Source of the DNA: CAVRAW01 sp963716135
GTDB lineage: Bacteria; Planctomycetota; Planctomycetia; Pirellulales; JADZDJ01
Assembly (NCBI GenBank): GCA_963716135.1
Contig: OY970289.1
Location: forward strand, 1,674,001-1,738,000
Reading direction: 5' to 3'
DNA length: 64,000 nucleotides
Shown: one piece after another, positions 1 through 8,803 of the stretch
How positions within the stretch are numbered: position 1 is the stretch's first letter
Layout of the letters: each line of letters begins with the position of its first letter
The notes under the pieces: model-generated
Database searches by the model: none
Told to the model about the DNA's origin: nothing
Seen by the model: only the letters and a program-made list of their open reading frames with translations
Translations under genes and position numbers: made by a program

Positions 1-659
1 ACTCGCTGTTCGGCTGGCTGGCCAAATCCTAGCCAGCGCGCCACGGGATTGGTGCGGTCCAACGGGCCCAAGGCCATCGTGATTGCGCCGCACAGAAGCA
101 GCATCAGGGCCAAAGCCGCTACGATCGTGCGCCAACGGGAATGGCCGGTGCGCTTGCGCAAATAGGCGGGCACTTCGACGGGCTGGCGGCCGGGAATAAT
201 TCCCTCGTCGTAGCCGGGCGCAAACCGTGCCCCGCCGGAGGCGCCAACCGGCTCGATGGATCTGGGCATTTCCTCTGCGCGAACCAGACCGTAGATGCGG
301 CGTTTCATAGCCGGATCGACGTCCACCGGCTGGCCGAGCACCAGGGTGAGAATTTGATGCGAGGCGGCGACTTCAGCGAGGTGAGTATCCGATTCGAGGC
401 AGACCTTTTCGAAATCGGGAACGCGCTCGCCCGCTAGTGTGTTGTCGAGATATTCGGCCACGGTATTGGGGTCCATGCCGGGGCCCTTGCCGGAGAGCTT
501 CGGCGCGCCGAGCCGCAATTTGTGGGTGCTCTCGCGGATGCGGTTGACGAGCTGCTTGGCGAAATCGCTTTCCTCGATTTTTCGGCCGATTTCATCTCGA
601 TCGGCCGGCTCGAGGATGTCGTCGAGATAAGCCAGCATGGTGCGCAAGGTTAATCGCAT
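1..659 (-). CDS. Conserved planctomycete membrane protein, 3'-truncated by window edge
   Basis: About 219 codons are visible before the left edge, so the C-terminus is missing. The protein starts MRLTLRTMLAYLDD, has a hydrophilic helical region of about 185 residues, then one strongly hydrophobic segment (about residues 188-207: IVAALALMLLLCGAITM). The start is set at the most upstream in-frame ATG; a second ATG lies seven codons further in. The topology (cytosolic N-terminus, one membrane helix, further domain outside) resembles anti-sigma-like sensors. I recognise the N-terminal pattern as recurrent in planctomycetes, but I know no function for it and see no zinc-binding motif. Confidence 0.75.
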   Translation of the reverse strand, partial: MRLTLRTMLAYLDDILEPADRDEIGRKIEESDFAKQLVNRIRESTHKLRLGAPKLSGKGPGMDPNTVAEYLDNTLAGERVPDFEKVCLESDTHLAEVAASHQILTLVLGQPVDVDPAMKRRIYGLVRAEEMPRSIEPVGASGGARFAPGYDEGIIPGRQPVEVPAYLRKRTGHSRWRTIVAALALMLLLCGAITMALGPLDRTNPVARWLGFGQPAEQR

Positions 660-832
660 GGCGATGCTCCGAGTCTGGTCGCAAAAGAGAGCTTCCCTAC
701 TGGTAATAGTGGGAAACTTTGGGAGCGGGCGTACAGAAAACGCGAAAGAATTTGCCCGCCAACACGGCAAGCAACGACAGCGTCGGGCGCAATGGCCGAT
801 CGGCAGGCCAGTTAGGGTGAATCTTTGGGTGG

Positions 833-919
833 CACTGACAAACGAAGTTTGTCAGTGGGTGGTAAGGAGACTTCCACTGACAAGCGCGGCGCTTGTCAGT
901 GCCACCCTAAAGTCAGTGG
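833..919. repeat. Double hairpin intergenic repeat (copy 1)
   Basis: There are two perfect palindromes. Positions 833-843 pair with 847-857 (11 bp, 3-nt loop), and 875-887 pair with 889-901 (13 bp, 1-nt loop). A third partial copy of the half-site follows at 912-919. The 36 nt at 872-907 recur exactly at 39294-39329. The element sits between two minus-strand genes in a gap without coding signal. Confidence 0.9.
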
Positions 920-924
920 AACCC

Positions 925-1332
925 TCACTGCGAATTTGCCTCGTCGTACCAGGCGCGGCTGCGGAGCTCGAGTTGGCCGCAGTGGGGATTCAATCCGTGA
1001 AGCTCATCCGCCTGGGAAGATTGCTCTGAGATTTTATAGGTTTTCAGCACGGGTTTTTTGGCGGGGTTGAAAGCGATCAAGGCCATCAACGACAGCATTG
1101 CCACCAAGGAGGCGATGATCACGGGATGGGGATGCGTGTTCCATACGTCGGTTACCGCGCTGGGCTGGAGCTTCAGGCCGGACAGCGCCGTAACCCGTTC
1201 CCATCCAGTGGCAGTATGCCGCCAGACGGTGTGAACGACGTGACTGTCGCTAATCGCCTCCGAAATGTTGACCTGGCAGGCCACCCAACCCACGACGATC
1301 GCCACGGCGATAATTCCGATGATCCAACGCAC
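925..1332 (-). CDS. Small two-helix membrane protein, unknown function
   Basis: The predicted product has 135 residues. A hydrophobic N-terminal segment (WIIGIIAVAIVVGWVA) is followed by a hydrophilic loop of about 50 residues. A second hydrophobic segment (VIIASLVAMLSLMALIAF) leads into a polar C-terminal tail. The frame stays open upstream to 1533, but that extension is Arg/Pro-rich and looks non-coding, so the GTG at 1332 just before the first membrane helix is preferred. No strong ribosome-binding site is visible, so the start is uncertain. No family recognised. Confidence 0.55.
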   Translation of the reverse strand: MRWIIGIIAVAIVVGWVACQVNISEAISDSHVVHTVWRHTATGWERVTALSGLKLQPSAVTDVWNTHPHPVIIASLVAMLSLMALIAFNPAKKPVLKTYKISEQSSQADELHGLNPHCGQLELRSRAWYDEANSQ

Positions 1333-1772
1333 GGCGAAGACCCTCGAATTTTGAAAATCCCGGCGATGGTGAGAAGCTGACGAGTGCTGCGGCCGGGTGT
1401 TGGAAGGCAAATGCAAGCGCCGCGCCATAGTAATTGGCATCCGCGAGCCGGGAGTGCGAAAGCGCTTGCCCAAGCGGCACTTGCGGCCGGTGGGAGCGGC
1501 CGGCACGCCGCGCGGCTTGCTGCGTCGCGGCAACAGCGCGGTTGAATTCCGGCGACACGTTGTTTCGCCGCAACATCAAGCGTGGTTTCATCCAACAGCG
1601 ACCCGGCGGCGTTATCTCTTCTCCTTTCGTTCGGTCTTGCGCCGGTGTTTCGTTGCGCAACAAGTTCGGAAAATTTCTGGTTTGAAGGGGCGCGGAAGTT
1701 ATGGATTGAGCCATTTGCTGTGTAATATTGAATTGTCGGGTAGCGGTGTGGTGAAAACGCCACGCCGATGAA
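1333..1772. other. Intergenic, no convincing gene
   Basis: The gap lies between the small membrane protein (minus) and the TPR protein (plus), so it should hold divergent promoters. Long open frames cross it on both strands, but their translations are Arg/Pro/Ser-rich and overlap one another. I see no RNA gene, repeat or clear promoter. Confidence 0.5.
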
Positions 1773-2435
1773 ATGGCGCCGCCAGAGAGCGAGCCAATCG
1801 TTCCGCTTGCGACGGCTGGCGCCGGCCCTAAATCCAATCCACGAGGGGTCGCTTCTTGGAGCTTGCCGGCCGTGTCTTCGATCGATCGGTTGCGACGACA
1901 GCAGCTTGTGCGCGAGGCCGAGGGATATCTCGACCTGGCCGCGCTGTTTAGCGAGCAATGGCCCCTGCCCTGTGAAGTGCGCGATTGCTTGGCGCACCGG
2001 GCACTGGCGGTGATCGAGCACTTCAACGGCACGGCGACCCACAGCCCGCAGTTGCAGTTGATCAAAGGTCAGGCCCTGCGGATGCTGGAGCGCTACAAAG
2101 AGGCGCTGACGCCGTTGAATCAGGCGGCCAAGGACGATCCGCAGAATATCGACGCCTGGCTGGCCTTGGGCTGGTGCTACAAGCGAACGGGGCGGATCGA
2201 TTTGGCGATCGAATCGCTGGAAGAAGCGCTCGACCTGGAGCCGGGCAGCGCTTTGGTGAACTACAATCTGGCCTGCTACTGGAGCCTGGCGCGGAACAAG
2301 CGGCAGGCGCTGGCTTATCTATCGCAGGCGCTGTCGTTGGATAGCGGATTCCGGAATTTGATCGAGGCGGAGCACGATTTCGATTCGTTCCGCGGGGATC
2401 CGGAATTTCAGGCGATTACGAGCATCGCGGTGTGA
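1773..2435 (+). CDS. Tetratricopeptide-repeat (TPR) protein
   Basis: The product has 220 residues and no signal peptide. From about residue 85 it carries consecutive TPR-like helical pairs: ALRMLERYKEALTPLNQAA, then AWLALGWCYKRTGRIDLAIE, then ALVNYNLACYWSLARNKRQA. Each has the expected small and aromatic residue spacing and a DP/EPGS turn between units. TPRs bind other proteins; the partner is unknown. The first 35 residues are Pro/Ser-rich and weakly coding-like, so translation may begin further in. It converges on the ParA gene across a short gap holding a palindrome. Confidence 0.8.
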   Translation: MAPPESEPIVPLATAGAGPKSNPRGVASWSLPAVSSIDRLRRQQLVREAEGYLDLAALFSEQWPLPCEVRDCLAHRALAVIEHFNGTATHSPQLQLIKGQALRMLERYKEALTPLNQAAKDDPQNIDAWLALGWCYKRTGRIDLAIESLEEALDLEPGSALVNYNLACYWSLARNKRQALAYLSQALSLDSGFRNLIEAEHDFDSFRGDPEFQAITSIAV

Positions 2436-2505
2436 GTGCTGCTCCGCGCCGTTGGCGGACTCGGGGGCGTGGCACTCGGCCGACTGAGAATTGGTCGGTG
2501 ATTCT

Positions 2506-2526
2506 CCGGAGGTCGTTGACCTCCGG
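2506..2526. repeat. Compact palindrome, variant of the CCGGAGG family
   Basis: A 9-bp perfect stem (2506-2514 with 2518-2526) closes a GTT loop and is followed by CTAT. Compared with the copies at 4091 and 13298, one stem pair is changed on both sides (G:C to T:A), so pairing is kept. It lies between convergent genes, where it could act as a bidirectional stop. Confidence 0.85.
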
Positions 2527-2545
2527 CTATGCGCTTGGCGTGTCT

Positions 2546-3379
2546 TTAGGCTGCTTTGGCGAAGCGCTGTTTCGATTCCAGGTGCAGCAGTTCTTCGGCC
2601 AGCAAGCGGTAATCTTCGGCGCCGGGACAGGTGGGGGCGTATTGGAAGATCGATTGGCCGAAGCTGGGGGCTTCCGCCAGGCGAATATTGCGGCGGATGC
2701 GCGATTGGAAAATCCGGGCGGCCGACCAGGGACGGGTTTTGCTGCGTTCGCCGGCGAAGAATTCCTCGATATTTTGGGCCACTTCCGCCGCCAAGCGCGT
2801 GGCCGCTTCGTACTGGCAGAGCACGACGCCGGCCAGTTTTAGCCGCGGGTTCAGCCGGCGGCAGACAAGCTCGATGGTCTGCAGCAATTTGCTCAAGCCG
2901 TGCAGGGCTAGGAAGTGCGGCTGCAGCGGCAACAGCACTTCGTCGACGGCCGCCAGCGCGTTGAGCGAGAGAATGCCCAACGAGGGCGGGCAGTCGATCA
3001 GCAGATAATCGAAACTATCCGCGCCCGAATTCGAGGCCGCAAGCTCGTTGAGCTTGTCGCGCAGGATTACCTCGCGGCCAAGGACGCCGGCCAATTCCAC
3101 TTCCGCGGCGGCCAGATCGATGTGCGAACCGATGACCGATAGATTGTCGGTCACTTTGTGGAGTGCGTCGGCCAGCGTGGCGCTGGAGAGCAAGACTTCG
3201 TAGATTGACGGCTGTCCCTCGCCGGGAGTCACGCCCAAATGCAACGTGGCGTGGGCCTGCGGATCGATGTCGATTAAGCAAACCCGGCGGTTGGCGGCGG
3301 CAAGCGCAGCGCCGAGATTGACGGCGGTGGTGGTTTTGCCCACCCCGCCCTTCTGATTCAAAATGGCGATGGAGCGCAT
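2546..3379 (-). CDS. parA: ParA/Soj-family ATPase
   Basis: At 277 aa it is the normal length for chromosomal ParA/Soj. The deviant Walker A motif KGGVGKTTT lies at residues 10-18, a DIDPQ motif follows near 37-41, and the Walker B-like segment LLIDCPPSLGIL sits near residue 128. The family binds DNA as ATP dimers and positions chromosome origins, plasmids or protein cargo. No ParB gene is adjacent, so this may be a chromosomal Soj or an orphan ParA/MinD-like positioning ATPase. A purine-rich heptamer array begins four bases upstream of its ATG. Confidence 0.95.
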   Translation of the reverse strand: MRSIAILNQKGGVGKTTTAVNLGAALAAANRRVCLIDIDPQAHATLHLGVTPGEGQPSIYEVLLSSATLADALHKVTDNLSVIGSHIDLAAAEVELAGVLGREVILRDKLNELAASNSGADSFDYLLIDCPPSLGILSLNALAAVDEVLLPLQPHFLALHGLSKLLQTIELVCRRLNPRLKLAGVVLCQYEAATRLAAEVAQNIEEFFAGERSKTRPWSAARIFQSRIRRNIRLAEAPSFGQSIFQYAPTCPGAEDYRLLAEELLHLESKQRFAKAA

Positions 3380-3382
3380 GCT

Positions 3383-3418
3383 GGAAGTGGAAAGTGGGAA
3401 GTAGGAAGTAGGAAGTGA
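3383..3418. repeat. Purine-rich heptamer array (GGAAGTA words)
   Basis: Five imperfect tandem copies of GGAAGTA or GGAAGTG lie directly 5' of the parA start on the minus strand. It is the same type of low-complexity word array seen at 10304, 15241, 37881 and 61929, with a different word. Confidence 0.8.
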
Positions 3419-3496
3419 GGGGGCGGGATTATAGGGCCAGTTTGGCGAGTCGTTCTAGGCCGATTCCACCCGCATTTCCCAGCGAAAAAACGAAAT

Positions 3497-4009
3497 TCAC
3501 TGCGGCGGAAGCTGTTCGTGGAAGAACTGTTCGGCTCCGCCAGCGATGGGGCGGATGGAGACGGTTTTGCCCCCTTCGAGCTTCATCATGCAGGGCGCGG
3601 TGAAGTCGAAAGCGAACAGAAAGTGCGATGGGCCGTCGCCGAAATCCAAAATGTATTGCCAGTCGCGCTGGGCGCCTTCGACGGGTTGGTCCCACTCGTA
3701 GCTGGCATCGTTCAAAAGGGCCGTCCGCAGATAGGTGAACCCGTTGGCAGCTTCGACGCTCTTTCTTTGGGCGACTTGATAGGTCTTGTCGCCAATTCCC
3801 ATCAGTTCCGCGTGATCGGCGGCGGTGGTGGTGTCGGGAACCAGCCGTAGCAGTTCGACCTGCGGCGCGTGGGCGATCATTTCGGCCGTCGCGGGGGTGA
3901 AGGCTTCGAGCACGCGCTGCATTTGATTGTGGCGCGCGAAAATGGCCCAGGCGCCGGCGGCGGCACCCGCCATGACGATCAATACCGCGAGAAATTTGCC
4001 GCGATTCAT
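3497..4009 (-). CDS. Membrane-anchored hypothetical protein
   Basis: 170 aa. A single N-terminal hydrophobic helix (residues 6-23, FLAVLIVMAGAAAGAWAI) is followed by a soluble domain of about 140 residues with no motif I can name. It could be an uncleaved signal anchor with an extracytoplasmic domain. The C-terminal part (DFGDGPSHFLFAFDF, then KTVSIRPI) looks beta-rich. Upstream of the ATG the minus strand has a TATACT hexamer, a possible -10 box, without a matching -35. Function unknown. Confidence 0.7.
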   Translation of the reverse strand: MNRGKFLAVLIVMAGAAAGAWAIFARHNQMQRVLEAFTPATAEMIAHAPQVELLRLVPDTTTAADHAELMGIGDKTYQVAQRKSVEAANGFTYLRTALLNDASYEWDQPVEGAQRDWQYILDFGDGPSHFLFAFDFTAPCMMKLEGGKTVSIRPIAGGAEQFFHEQLPPQ

Positions 4010-4090
4010 CGGAGCTTCGAATGGTTGGTTAACTATCAGGCAATTAGTATACTGGCTCGCTCATGGATGGGGGCGCGTTATGGTTGTGCT

Positions 4091-4111
4091 CCGGAGGGCG
4101 TTGCCCTCCGG
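4091..4111. repeat. Compact palindrome, CCGGAGG family
   Basis: A 9-bp perfect stem (4091-4099 with 4103-4111) closes a GTT loop and is followed by CTATTG. The stem, loop and flank are identical to the copy at 13298. It lies 32 bases upstream of the small ORF at 4143. Confidence 0.9.
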
Positions 4112-4142
4112 CTATTGTGGATAAAAATGGAAGCTTGGTTCG

Positions 4143-4370
4143 ATGGCGAATGAATTTGATCCCTATCGCGAGGCATTGGTGATGGAGCAAGCCACGCTCT
4201 GGCCGGAGGAGTTCGACGATTGGGAGCTATCGGACCGGCGTCGCGTGGAGGCGGCACTGCACGCGGATCCGAAGCATGCCGCCGAGCTCAGCTATTTGCG
4301 GCAGCATACGGGATTCTGCCGGCAGATTACCGTCACGCAAGCCGATCTGGAACGTCTGGCGGCGCGGTAG
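4143..4370 (+). CDS. Small conserved-looking protein upstream of aroB
   Basis: 75 aa, acidic and helix-rich, rich in Glu, Asp and Trp, with a single Cys near the C-terminal half. No signal peptide or membrane segment. It ends 45 bases before aroB on the same strand and may share its transcript. The codon use and residue composition look like real coding sequence, but no family is recognised. Confidence 0.65.
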   Translation: MANEFDPYREALVMEQATLWPEEFDDWELSDRRRVEAALHADPKHAAELSYLRQHTGFCRQITVTQADLERLAAR

Positions 4371-4415
4371 AATTGCATAACGAATCTGATTCTTACGCAT
4401 ACCCCGGCAATTCCC

Positions 4416-5506
4416 GTGGCTGATTCCAACTTGTCCGTTCACGTCAAGCTGCAAGAGCGGAGCTATGAAATTCGCATTGGCAGCGGGTGCCTGGCGGAGG
4501 CAGGGCAATTCTTCAGCCGCGGCAAGCCTCTCAGCCGCGCCGTGGTGATTGCCGACGCCAGCGTGATGCGATCGTACGGCAAAGAAGTTGCAAATAGTCT
4601 GGAAGCGGCCGGCGCAAAAGTGGATATCATCGGAGTGGAATCGGGCGAAAAGTCGAAGTGCACCGCGCAGGCGTTTTCCCTCTGGGTCAATTTATTGGCG
4701 CTGGGTGTTGACCGGAAGACGTTAATTGTGGCCGTGGGTGGCGGCGTGATCGGCGACCTGGCCGGTTTCGTGGCGGCAACTTTTGCACGAGGTCTTCCGT
4801 TTGCGCAAGTTCCCACCACGCTGTTGGCTCAAGTCGATAGCTCTGTCGGCGGCAAAGTCGGCATCAACTTGCCCGACGCAAAAAACATGGTGGGGGCTTT
4901 CTGGCAGCCAGTGGGAGTGCTGGCCGATACGCGGACGCTGGATACGCTGCCCGAGCGCGAGTATCGGGCGGGGCTGGCGGAAGTGGTTAAGTACGGCGTG
5001 ATTCTGGACGCCGATTTTTTCGCTCGATTGGAACGCGATGCCGCCGCATTGGTGGCGCGCAACCGGACATTTTGGCGCCGGTGATCCAGCGATGCTGCCG
5101 GTTGAAGGCCGACGTGGTTCAAGCCGACGAGCGCGAAGAAACGGGGCACCGCGCCGTGTTGAATTATGGGCACACGTTCTGTCACGCGCTGGAGGCCGCC
5201 ACCGGCTATGGTCAGCTATTGCATGGCGAAGGCGTTTCGATTGGCATGATGTGCGCGGCGCGTCTGGCGCACCGCCTGGGGCGAGTGGATGATAAATTCG
5301 TCGATCAGCAACAAGCGTTACTCGAAGCATTGGGTTTGCCCGTCATGCTTCCCGCCGTCGATCCCGATCGTTTGCTAGGCATCATGCAGCACGACAAGAA
5401 AACCGAAGCGGGCCAATTGCGGTTTGTGTTGCCCGCCCGGCTGGGGCATGTCGAGATGGTTGGCGGCGTTGCTGTTGCCGACGTTCAAGCCGCGCTGTGT
5501 GGCTAA
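4416..5506 (+). CDS. aroB: 3-dehydroquinate synthase (one apparent frameshift)
   Basis: Second step of the shikimate pathway: DAHP to 3-dehydroquinate, using NAD and a divalent metal. Family motifs are intact: the NAD-binding stretch VAVGGGVIGDLAGFVAATF, PTTLLAQVDSSVGGKVGIN, and the metal site around ELRAGLAEVVKYG-like RAGLAEVVKYG and LNYGHTFCHALE. Translation starts at GTG 4416. The frame breaks near 5063 (AAC-CGG); adding one C restores RNPDILAPVIQ and gives 363 aa, the normal length. Because the pathway is normally essential and both halves are conserved, an assembly error is more likely than a pseudogene. Confidence 0.93.
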
Positions 5507-5655
5507 TGGGAACCGGTCCTCGGCTTCCTTCTCCAAGCGGCGTTTGCGGGCAACCGCAACGGCAATTTGCCAATGATTAGCCGACTTTACGAATAAGTGC
5601 TGCGCTTCTCTCGCTGGAGTCCATCCGATTCGCTAGACTTTGTGCAGTACTTCTG

Positions 5656-7962
5656 ATGGTCATGCGGCAATCCGCCGTTGTAGGTGGCAGAAGCTTGATC
5701 GCAAAGGCAGGAGGTATGGGCAGGAAGTTGCAACGCAGTTGGTTGCCGTTGGTCACGCTGTTCGTGGCCATTGTGGCGGTGTTTGCGTTGGACATTGTCA
5801 CGCCCTTGGGCGTGCCAGTCTACATTCTGTACTTTCCGATCTTGGCCGTGGCGGCATTATGGCTGTCGCCGCGCGCCGCTTGGGGCCTGTTCGGCCTATG
5901 CACGGTCCTAATCACCCTGGGGGCCGTTATTACTCCCGAGGTATTGCGCCGGGATCAGATGCGGTTGGCCATTGAAATGCAGCTTGCCGTTATTCCTGTA
6001 GCGGCCGTAATTCTCTGGCTTACCGTGAAGGCGGTTCGATCGCGAACCGCGCTCCGCGAAGCCGCCGAATCTCTTCAGCGCAGCGCGGAGCAGTTTCGGC
6101 AGTTCATCGAGCAGGCTCCGGCAGCGGTGGCGATGTTCGACCGCGATATGCGATACCTGGCCCATAGCCGCCGCTGGTTGAGTGGCAGCGTCGGCAACTA
6201 CGAATCGACGCACAGCTTGGTGGGGACGCTGCATTATTCCGAATTGCCGAACTTTCCCGAACACTGGAAAGAGGCGCATCGCCGTGCCCTAGCGGGCGAA
6301 ACGGTGCGCTGCGATCACGACACCTTCCGCTGGCCTAATGGCAGCGAAGAAGTGTATCGCTGGGAAACCATTCCTTGGCGCGATCACAACGGTCACGTGG
6401 GAGGCGTGTTGTTGTATGTGGAACAGATTACCGAACGGGCGCAGCTCGAACGGCAATTGCGTGATTCGGAAGCTTTGTATCGCTCGCTGGTCGAACATAT
6501 TCCGCGCGGAGTGTTTCGCAAGGATTTGGAAGGGCGATACACGTTTGCTAATCGACTGTATTGCGAAATGCTTGGCAAGCCATTGGAAGCCATATTAGCG
6601 ACCAGCGATGTCGCCCATTTCCCGCAGGAACTGGCGGCCAGGCATCGTGACGAGTCACGGCAGGTTATTGAAACTGGTTCTGAGTTGAACGTAGTCGAAG
6701 AGTACAATGCGCCGGACAAGGCGACTCGATATGTCCGGATCGTGAAGACACGCTTAGTGGACGGCAATGGACACGTTATCGGAACGCAAGGAATTGTTTG
6801 GGACGTTACGCAATACCATTTGGAGCGGGAATCGTTGCGCGATACCGCGAGGGAGTTCCGCACATTGGCGGAGAATTTGCCTGATGTCATTTTGCGCTAC
6901 GATCGAGAGTGCCGGCATGTGTATGTGAATCGGGCGGTTGAGCAGATTACCGGTGTTCCCGTCGAAGCTTTTTTGGGACGCACTCACCCGGAAAGCGGAG
7001 TTTCCGAGGAAGTGGCGCGGCAATTCATCGAGGCCGAGCGTCGAGTGTTCGCCACGGGGCAGCCCGAGCAATTCGAAACGACTGCTCAACTTGTCGGCGG
7101 CTGTAGACATTTCGAATGCCGGCTGGTGCCCGAGTTTGGCGCCGATGGTTCTGTGGAATCCGTCTTAGGGATCAGCCGTGACGTAACGGACCGGGTGCGG
7201 GCGCACGAACAGTCTGAGTTGCACCTGGCGGAATTGACCCATGCCACGCGGCTGAGCACCATCGGGGTGCTGGTTTCGGAGGTTGCGCACGAGATCAATC
7301 AGCCGCTGCACGCGATCGTCAATTTTGCGCAGGCCAGCATCAACGTGTTGGAGAAAACGCCGTCCGATAGCCGGCCTAATTTATTTGGCTGGCTCCGCCA
7401 GATTTCGGAGCAGGCCAATCGGGCGGCGGAGATCATCCGCCGCGCGGGACGTTTTGCCCGGAAGGCGCCCGTGCGGCGCTCCACGGTCGATGTCAATGCA
7501 CTGGTGCGCGATTGCTTGAATCTGCTGAATTTCGACCTGCGGCTGCATCGCGTCAGGCTGCAGAGTGAATTCCGCGCGGGCATTCCGCCGCTGGTGGCCG
7601 ACGCGGTGCAAATTCAACAGGTGATTGTCAACCTGGTACGCAACGCGGTGGAGGCAATGTCGGAAAATGACGAGGACGACCGCAGACTGATCGTGCGCAC
7701 GGCCGTGACCGATGACGCGGCGCAAATTTCCGTCTGCGATAACGGCGCCGGCCTGGACGATGAGATCAGCGCCAAACTGTTTGAACCGTTTTTCACCACC
7801 AAGCCGGAAGGGCTGGGGCTGGGGTTGGCCGTTTGCCAATCGATTGTTAATGCGCACCTCGGCCGCATGTGGGTGGAAGCCAATGCCGAGCGCGGCACGA
7901 CCTTTTACTTCACATTGCCGGTCAATCAAGAGGAGCCGCACGACGTCTGTTGCCATGCCTGA
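5656..7962 (+). CDS. Membrane-bound multi-PAS sensor histidine kinase
   Basis: 768 aa. Three or four membrane helices occupy about residues 30-125. Three PAS-type domains follow (about 145-265, 270-390 and 395-515), the last two ending in VWDVT and ISRDVTDR linkers. The HisKA phospho-acceptor box is HEINQPLHAIVNFAQ (His about 543). The ATPase has N-box VNLVRNAVEAM, G1 DNGAGLDDE, and F/G2 EPFFTTKPEGLGLGL. The layout resembles FixL/DctB-type kinases. It overlaps the response regulator by eight bases (ATGCCTGA), so the pair is translationally coupled. Starts at 5656, 5662 or 5716 are all possible. The signal is unknown. Confidence 0.93.
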   Translation: MVMRQSAVVGGRSLIAKAGGMGRKLQRSWLPLVTLFVAIVAVFALDIVTPLGVPVYILYFPILAVAALWLSPRAAWGLFGLCTVLITLGAVITPEVLRRDQMRLAIEMQLAVIPVAAVILWLTVKAVRSRTALREAAESLQRSAEQFRQFIEQAPAAVAMFDRDMRYLAHSRRWLSGSVGNYESTHSLVGTLHYSELPNFPEHWKEAHRRALAGETVRCDHDTFRWPNGSEEVYRWETIPWRDHNGHVGGVLLYVEQITERAQLERQLRDSEALYRSLVEHIPRGVFRKDLEGRYTFANRLYCEMLGKPLEAILATSDVAHFPQELAARHRDESRQVIETGSELNVVEEYNAPDKATRYVRIVKTRLVDGNGHVIGTQGIVWDVTQYHLERESLRDTAREFRTLAENLPDVILRYDRECRHVYVNRAVEQITGVPVEAFLGRTHPESGVSEEVARQFIEAERRVFATGQPEQFETTAQLVGGCRHFECRLVPEFGADGSVESVLGISRDVTDRVRAHEQSELHLAELTHATRLSTIGVLVSEVAHEINQPLHAIVNFAQASINVLEKTPSDSRPNLFGWLRQISEQANRAAEIIRRAGRFARKAPVRRSTVDVNALVRDCLNLLNFDLRLHRVRLQSEFRAGIPPLVADAVQIQQVIVNLVRNAVEAMSENDEDDRRLIVRTAVTDDAAQISVCDNGAGLDDEISAKLFEPFFTTKPEGLGLGLAVCQSIVNAHLGRMWVEANAERGTTFYFTLPVNQEEPHDVCCHA

Positions 7963-8644
7963 TCTGGTGTTCATCATCGACGACGATCCGGCTGGCGCGA
8001 ATCGGTCGCCGCGTTGGTGCGCTCGCATGGATTTGAGGCAGAAACTTACGAATCGGCGGAAGATTTTCTGGCACGCTTCGATCGCCGTCGAGAGGGCTGC
8101 CTGGTCATCGATATGCGGATGACCGGCATGTGCGGCATCAAGCTGCAAGAATATTTGCGAGCGGAAGGCGTCGAGCTCCCGGTGATTATCATCACTGGGT
8201 ACGGGGACGTAACCAGCGCGGTGCAAGCCATGCGCGCGGGCGCCGAAGCGTTTTTGGAAAAGCCTTGCGACGATCAGCAATTGTGGCAAGCAATTTGCCA
8301 GGCCATGGAGAGTCAGGCCGTCTCACGCCGGCAGCGCGTGGCGCGTTTGGAAATCCGCTGCCGCTTGGCCACACTGACCCCGGATGAACATCAGGTGCTG
8401 CAAAGATTGATGGCGGGCAACCCGAATAAGACCATCGCCAGAGATCTGGACCTGGGATTGCGGACCGTCGAATCTGCGCCGGGCCAACATCCTGCACAAA
8501 ATGCAGGCCTCGTCGCTGGCGGAATTGGTGCGGATGGCGATGCAGTCCGGCGTATTTCAAGAAAATGCGAAAGGGAAGGGCGAGATTGCCGGCGGCGGCC
8601 AGGCGAACCCTGGGACCGCGGAGCCGACTGTGAATCCGGGTTAG
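7955..8644 (+). CDS. FixJ-type response regulator (two apparent frameshifts)
   Basis: Partner of the preceding kinase. The receiver domain begins MPDLVFIIDDDPA, carries the phospho-acceptor Asp in LVIDMRMTGM and the conserved Lys in FLEKPCDD. A LuxR/FixJ helix-turn-helix follows (LTPDEHQVLQRLMAGNPNKT, then LGLRTVES). One base is lost near 7993, after DDPA, where family members read DDPAVRESVAALV. A net +1 occurs near 8476, after RTVES, where removing one G restores RRANILHKMQ. Repaired length is 229 aa, slightly long for FixJ because of a Gly-rich tail. The two compensating-size shifts suggest sequence errors. Confidence 0.88.
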
Positions 8645-8803
8645 ATCGGAAAACTGCGTTCGCCTGGCTCGCCGCGATCTTTTCTTTCTGCGCGGGTTGC
8701 TTCCCAAGCGCTTTTCGGCCCGCTAAAATGTGGCCTTCTATTCTCACGCTTCCGACCAGTCGTTGCCGAATGGGTCGGTAAGCTTCGGCGCCGGGGGCCA
8801 GGC

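Noticed and set aside
833..919. Hairpins as insertion-sequence ends
   Set aside because: No transposase frame lies between or beside the copies, and no target duplication is visible.
1173..2065. Long minus-strand open frames (289 and 271 codons) opposite the TPR gene
   Set aside because: They overlap each other and the TPR gene, and their translations are Arg/Pro/Ser-rich without domain features. They are typical GC-rich antisense frames.
4416..5506. aroB as a pseudogene
   Set aside because: All motifs on both sides of the single shift are intact and many other genes in the window show the same kind of indel.
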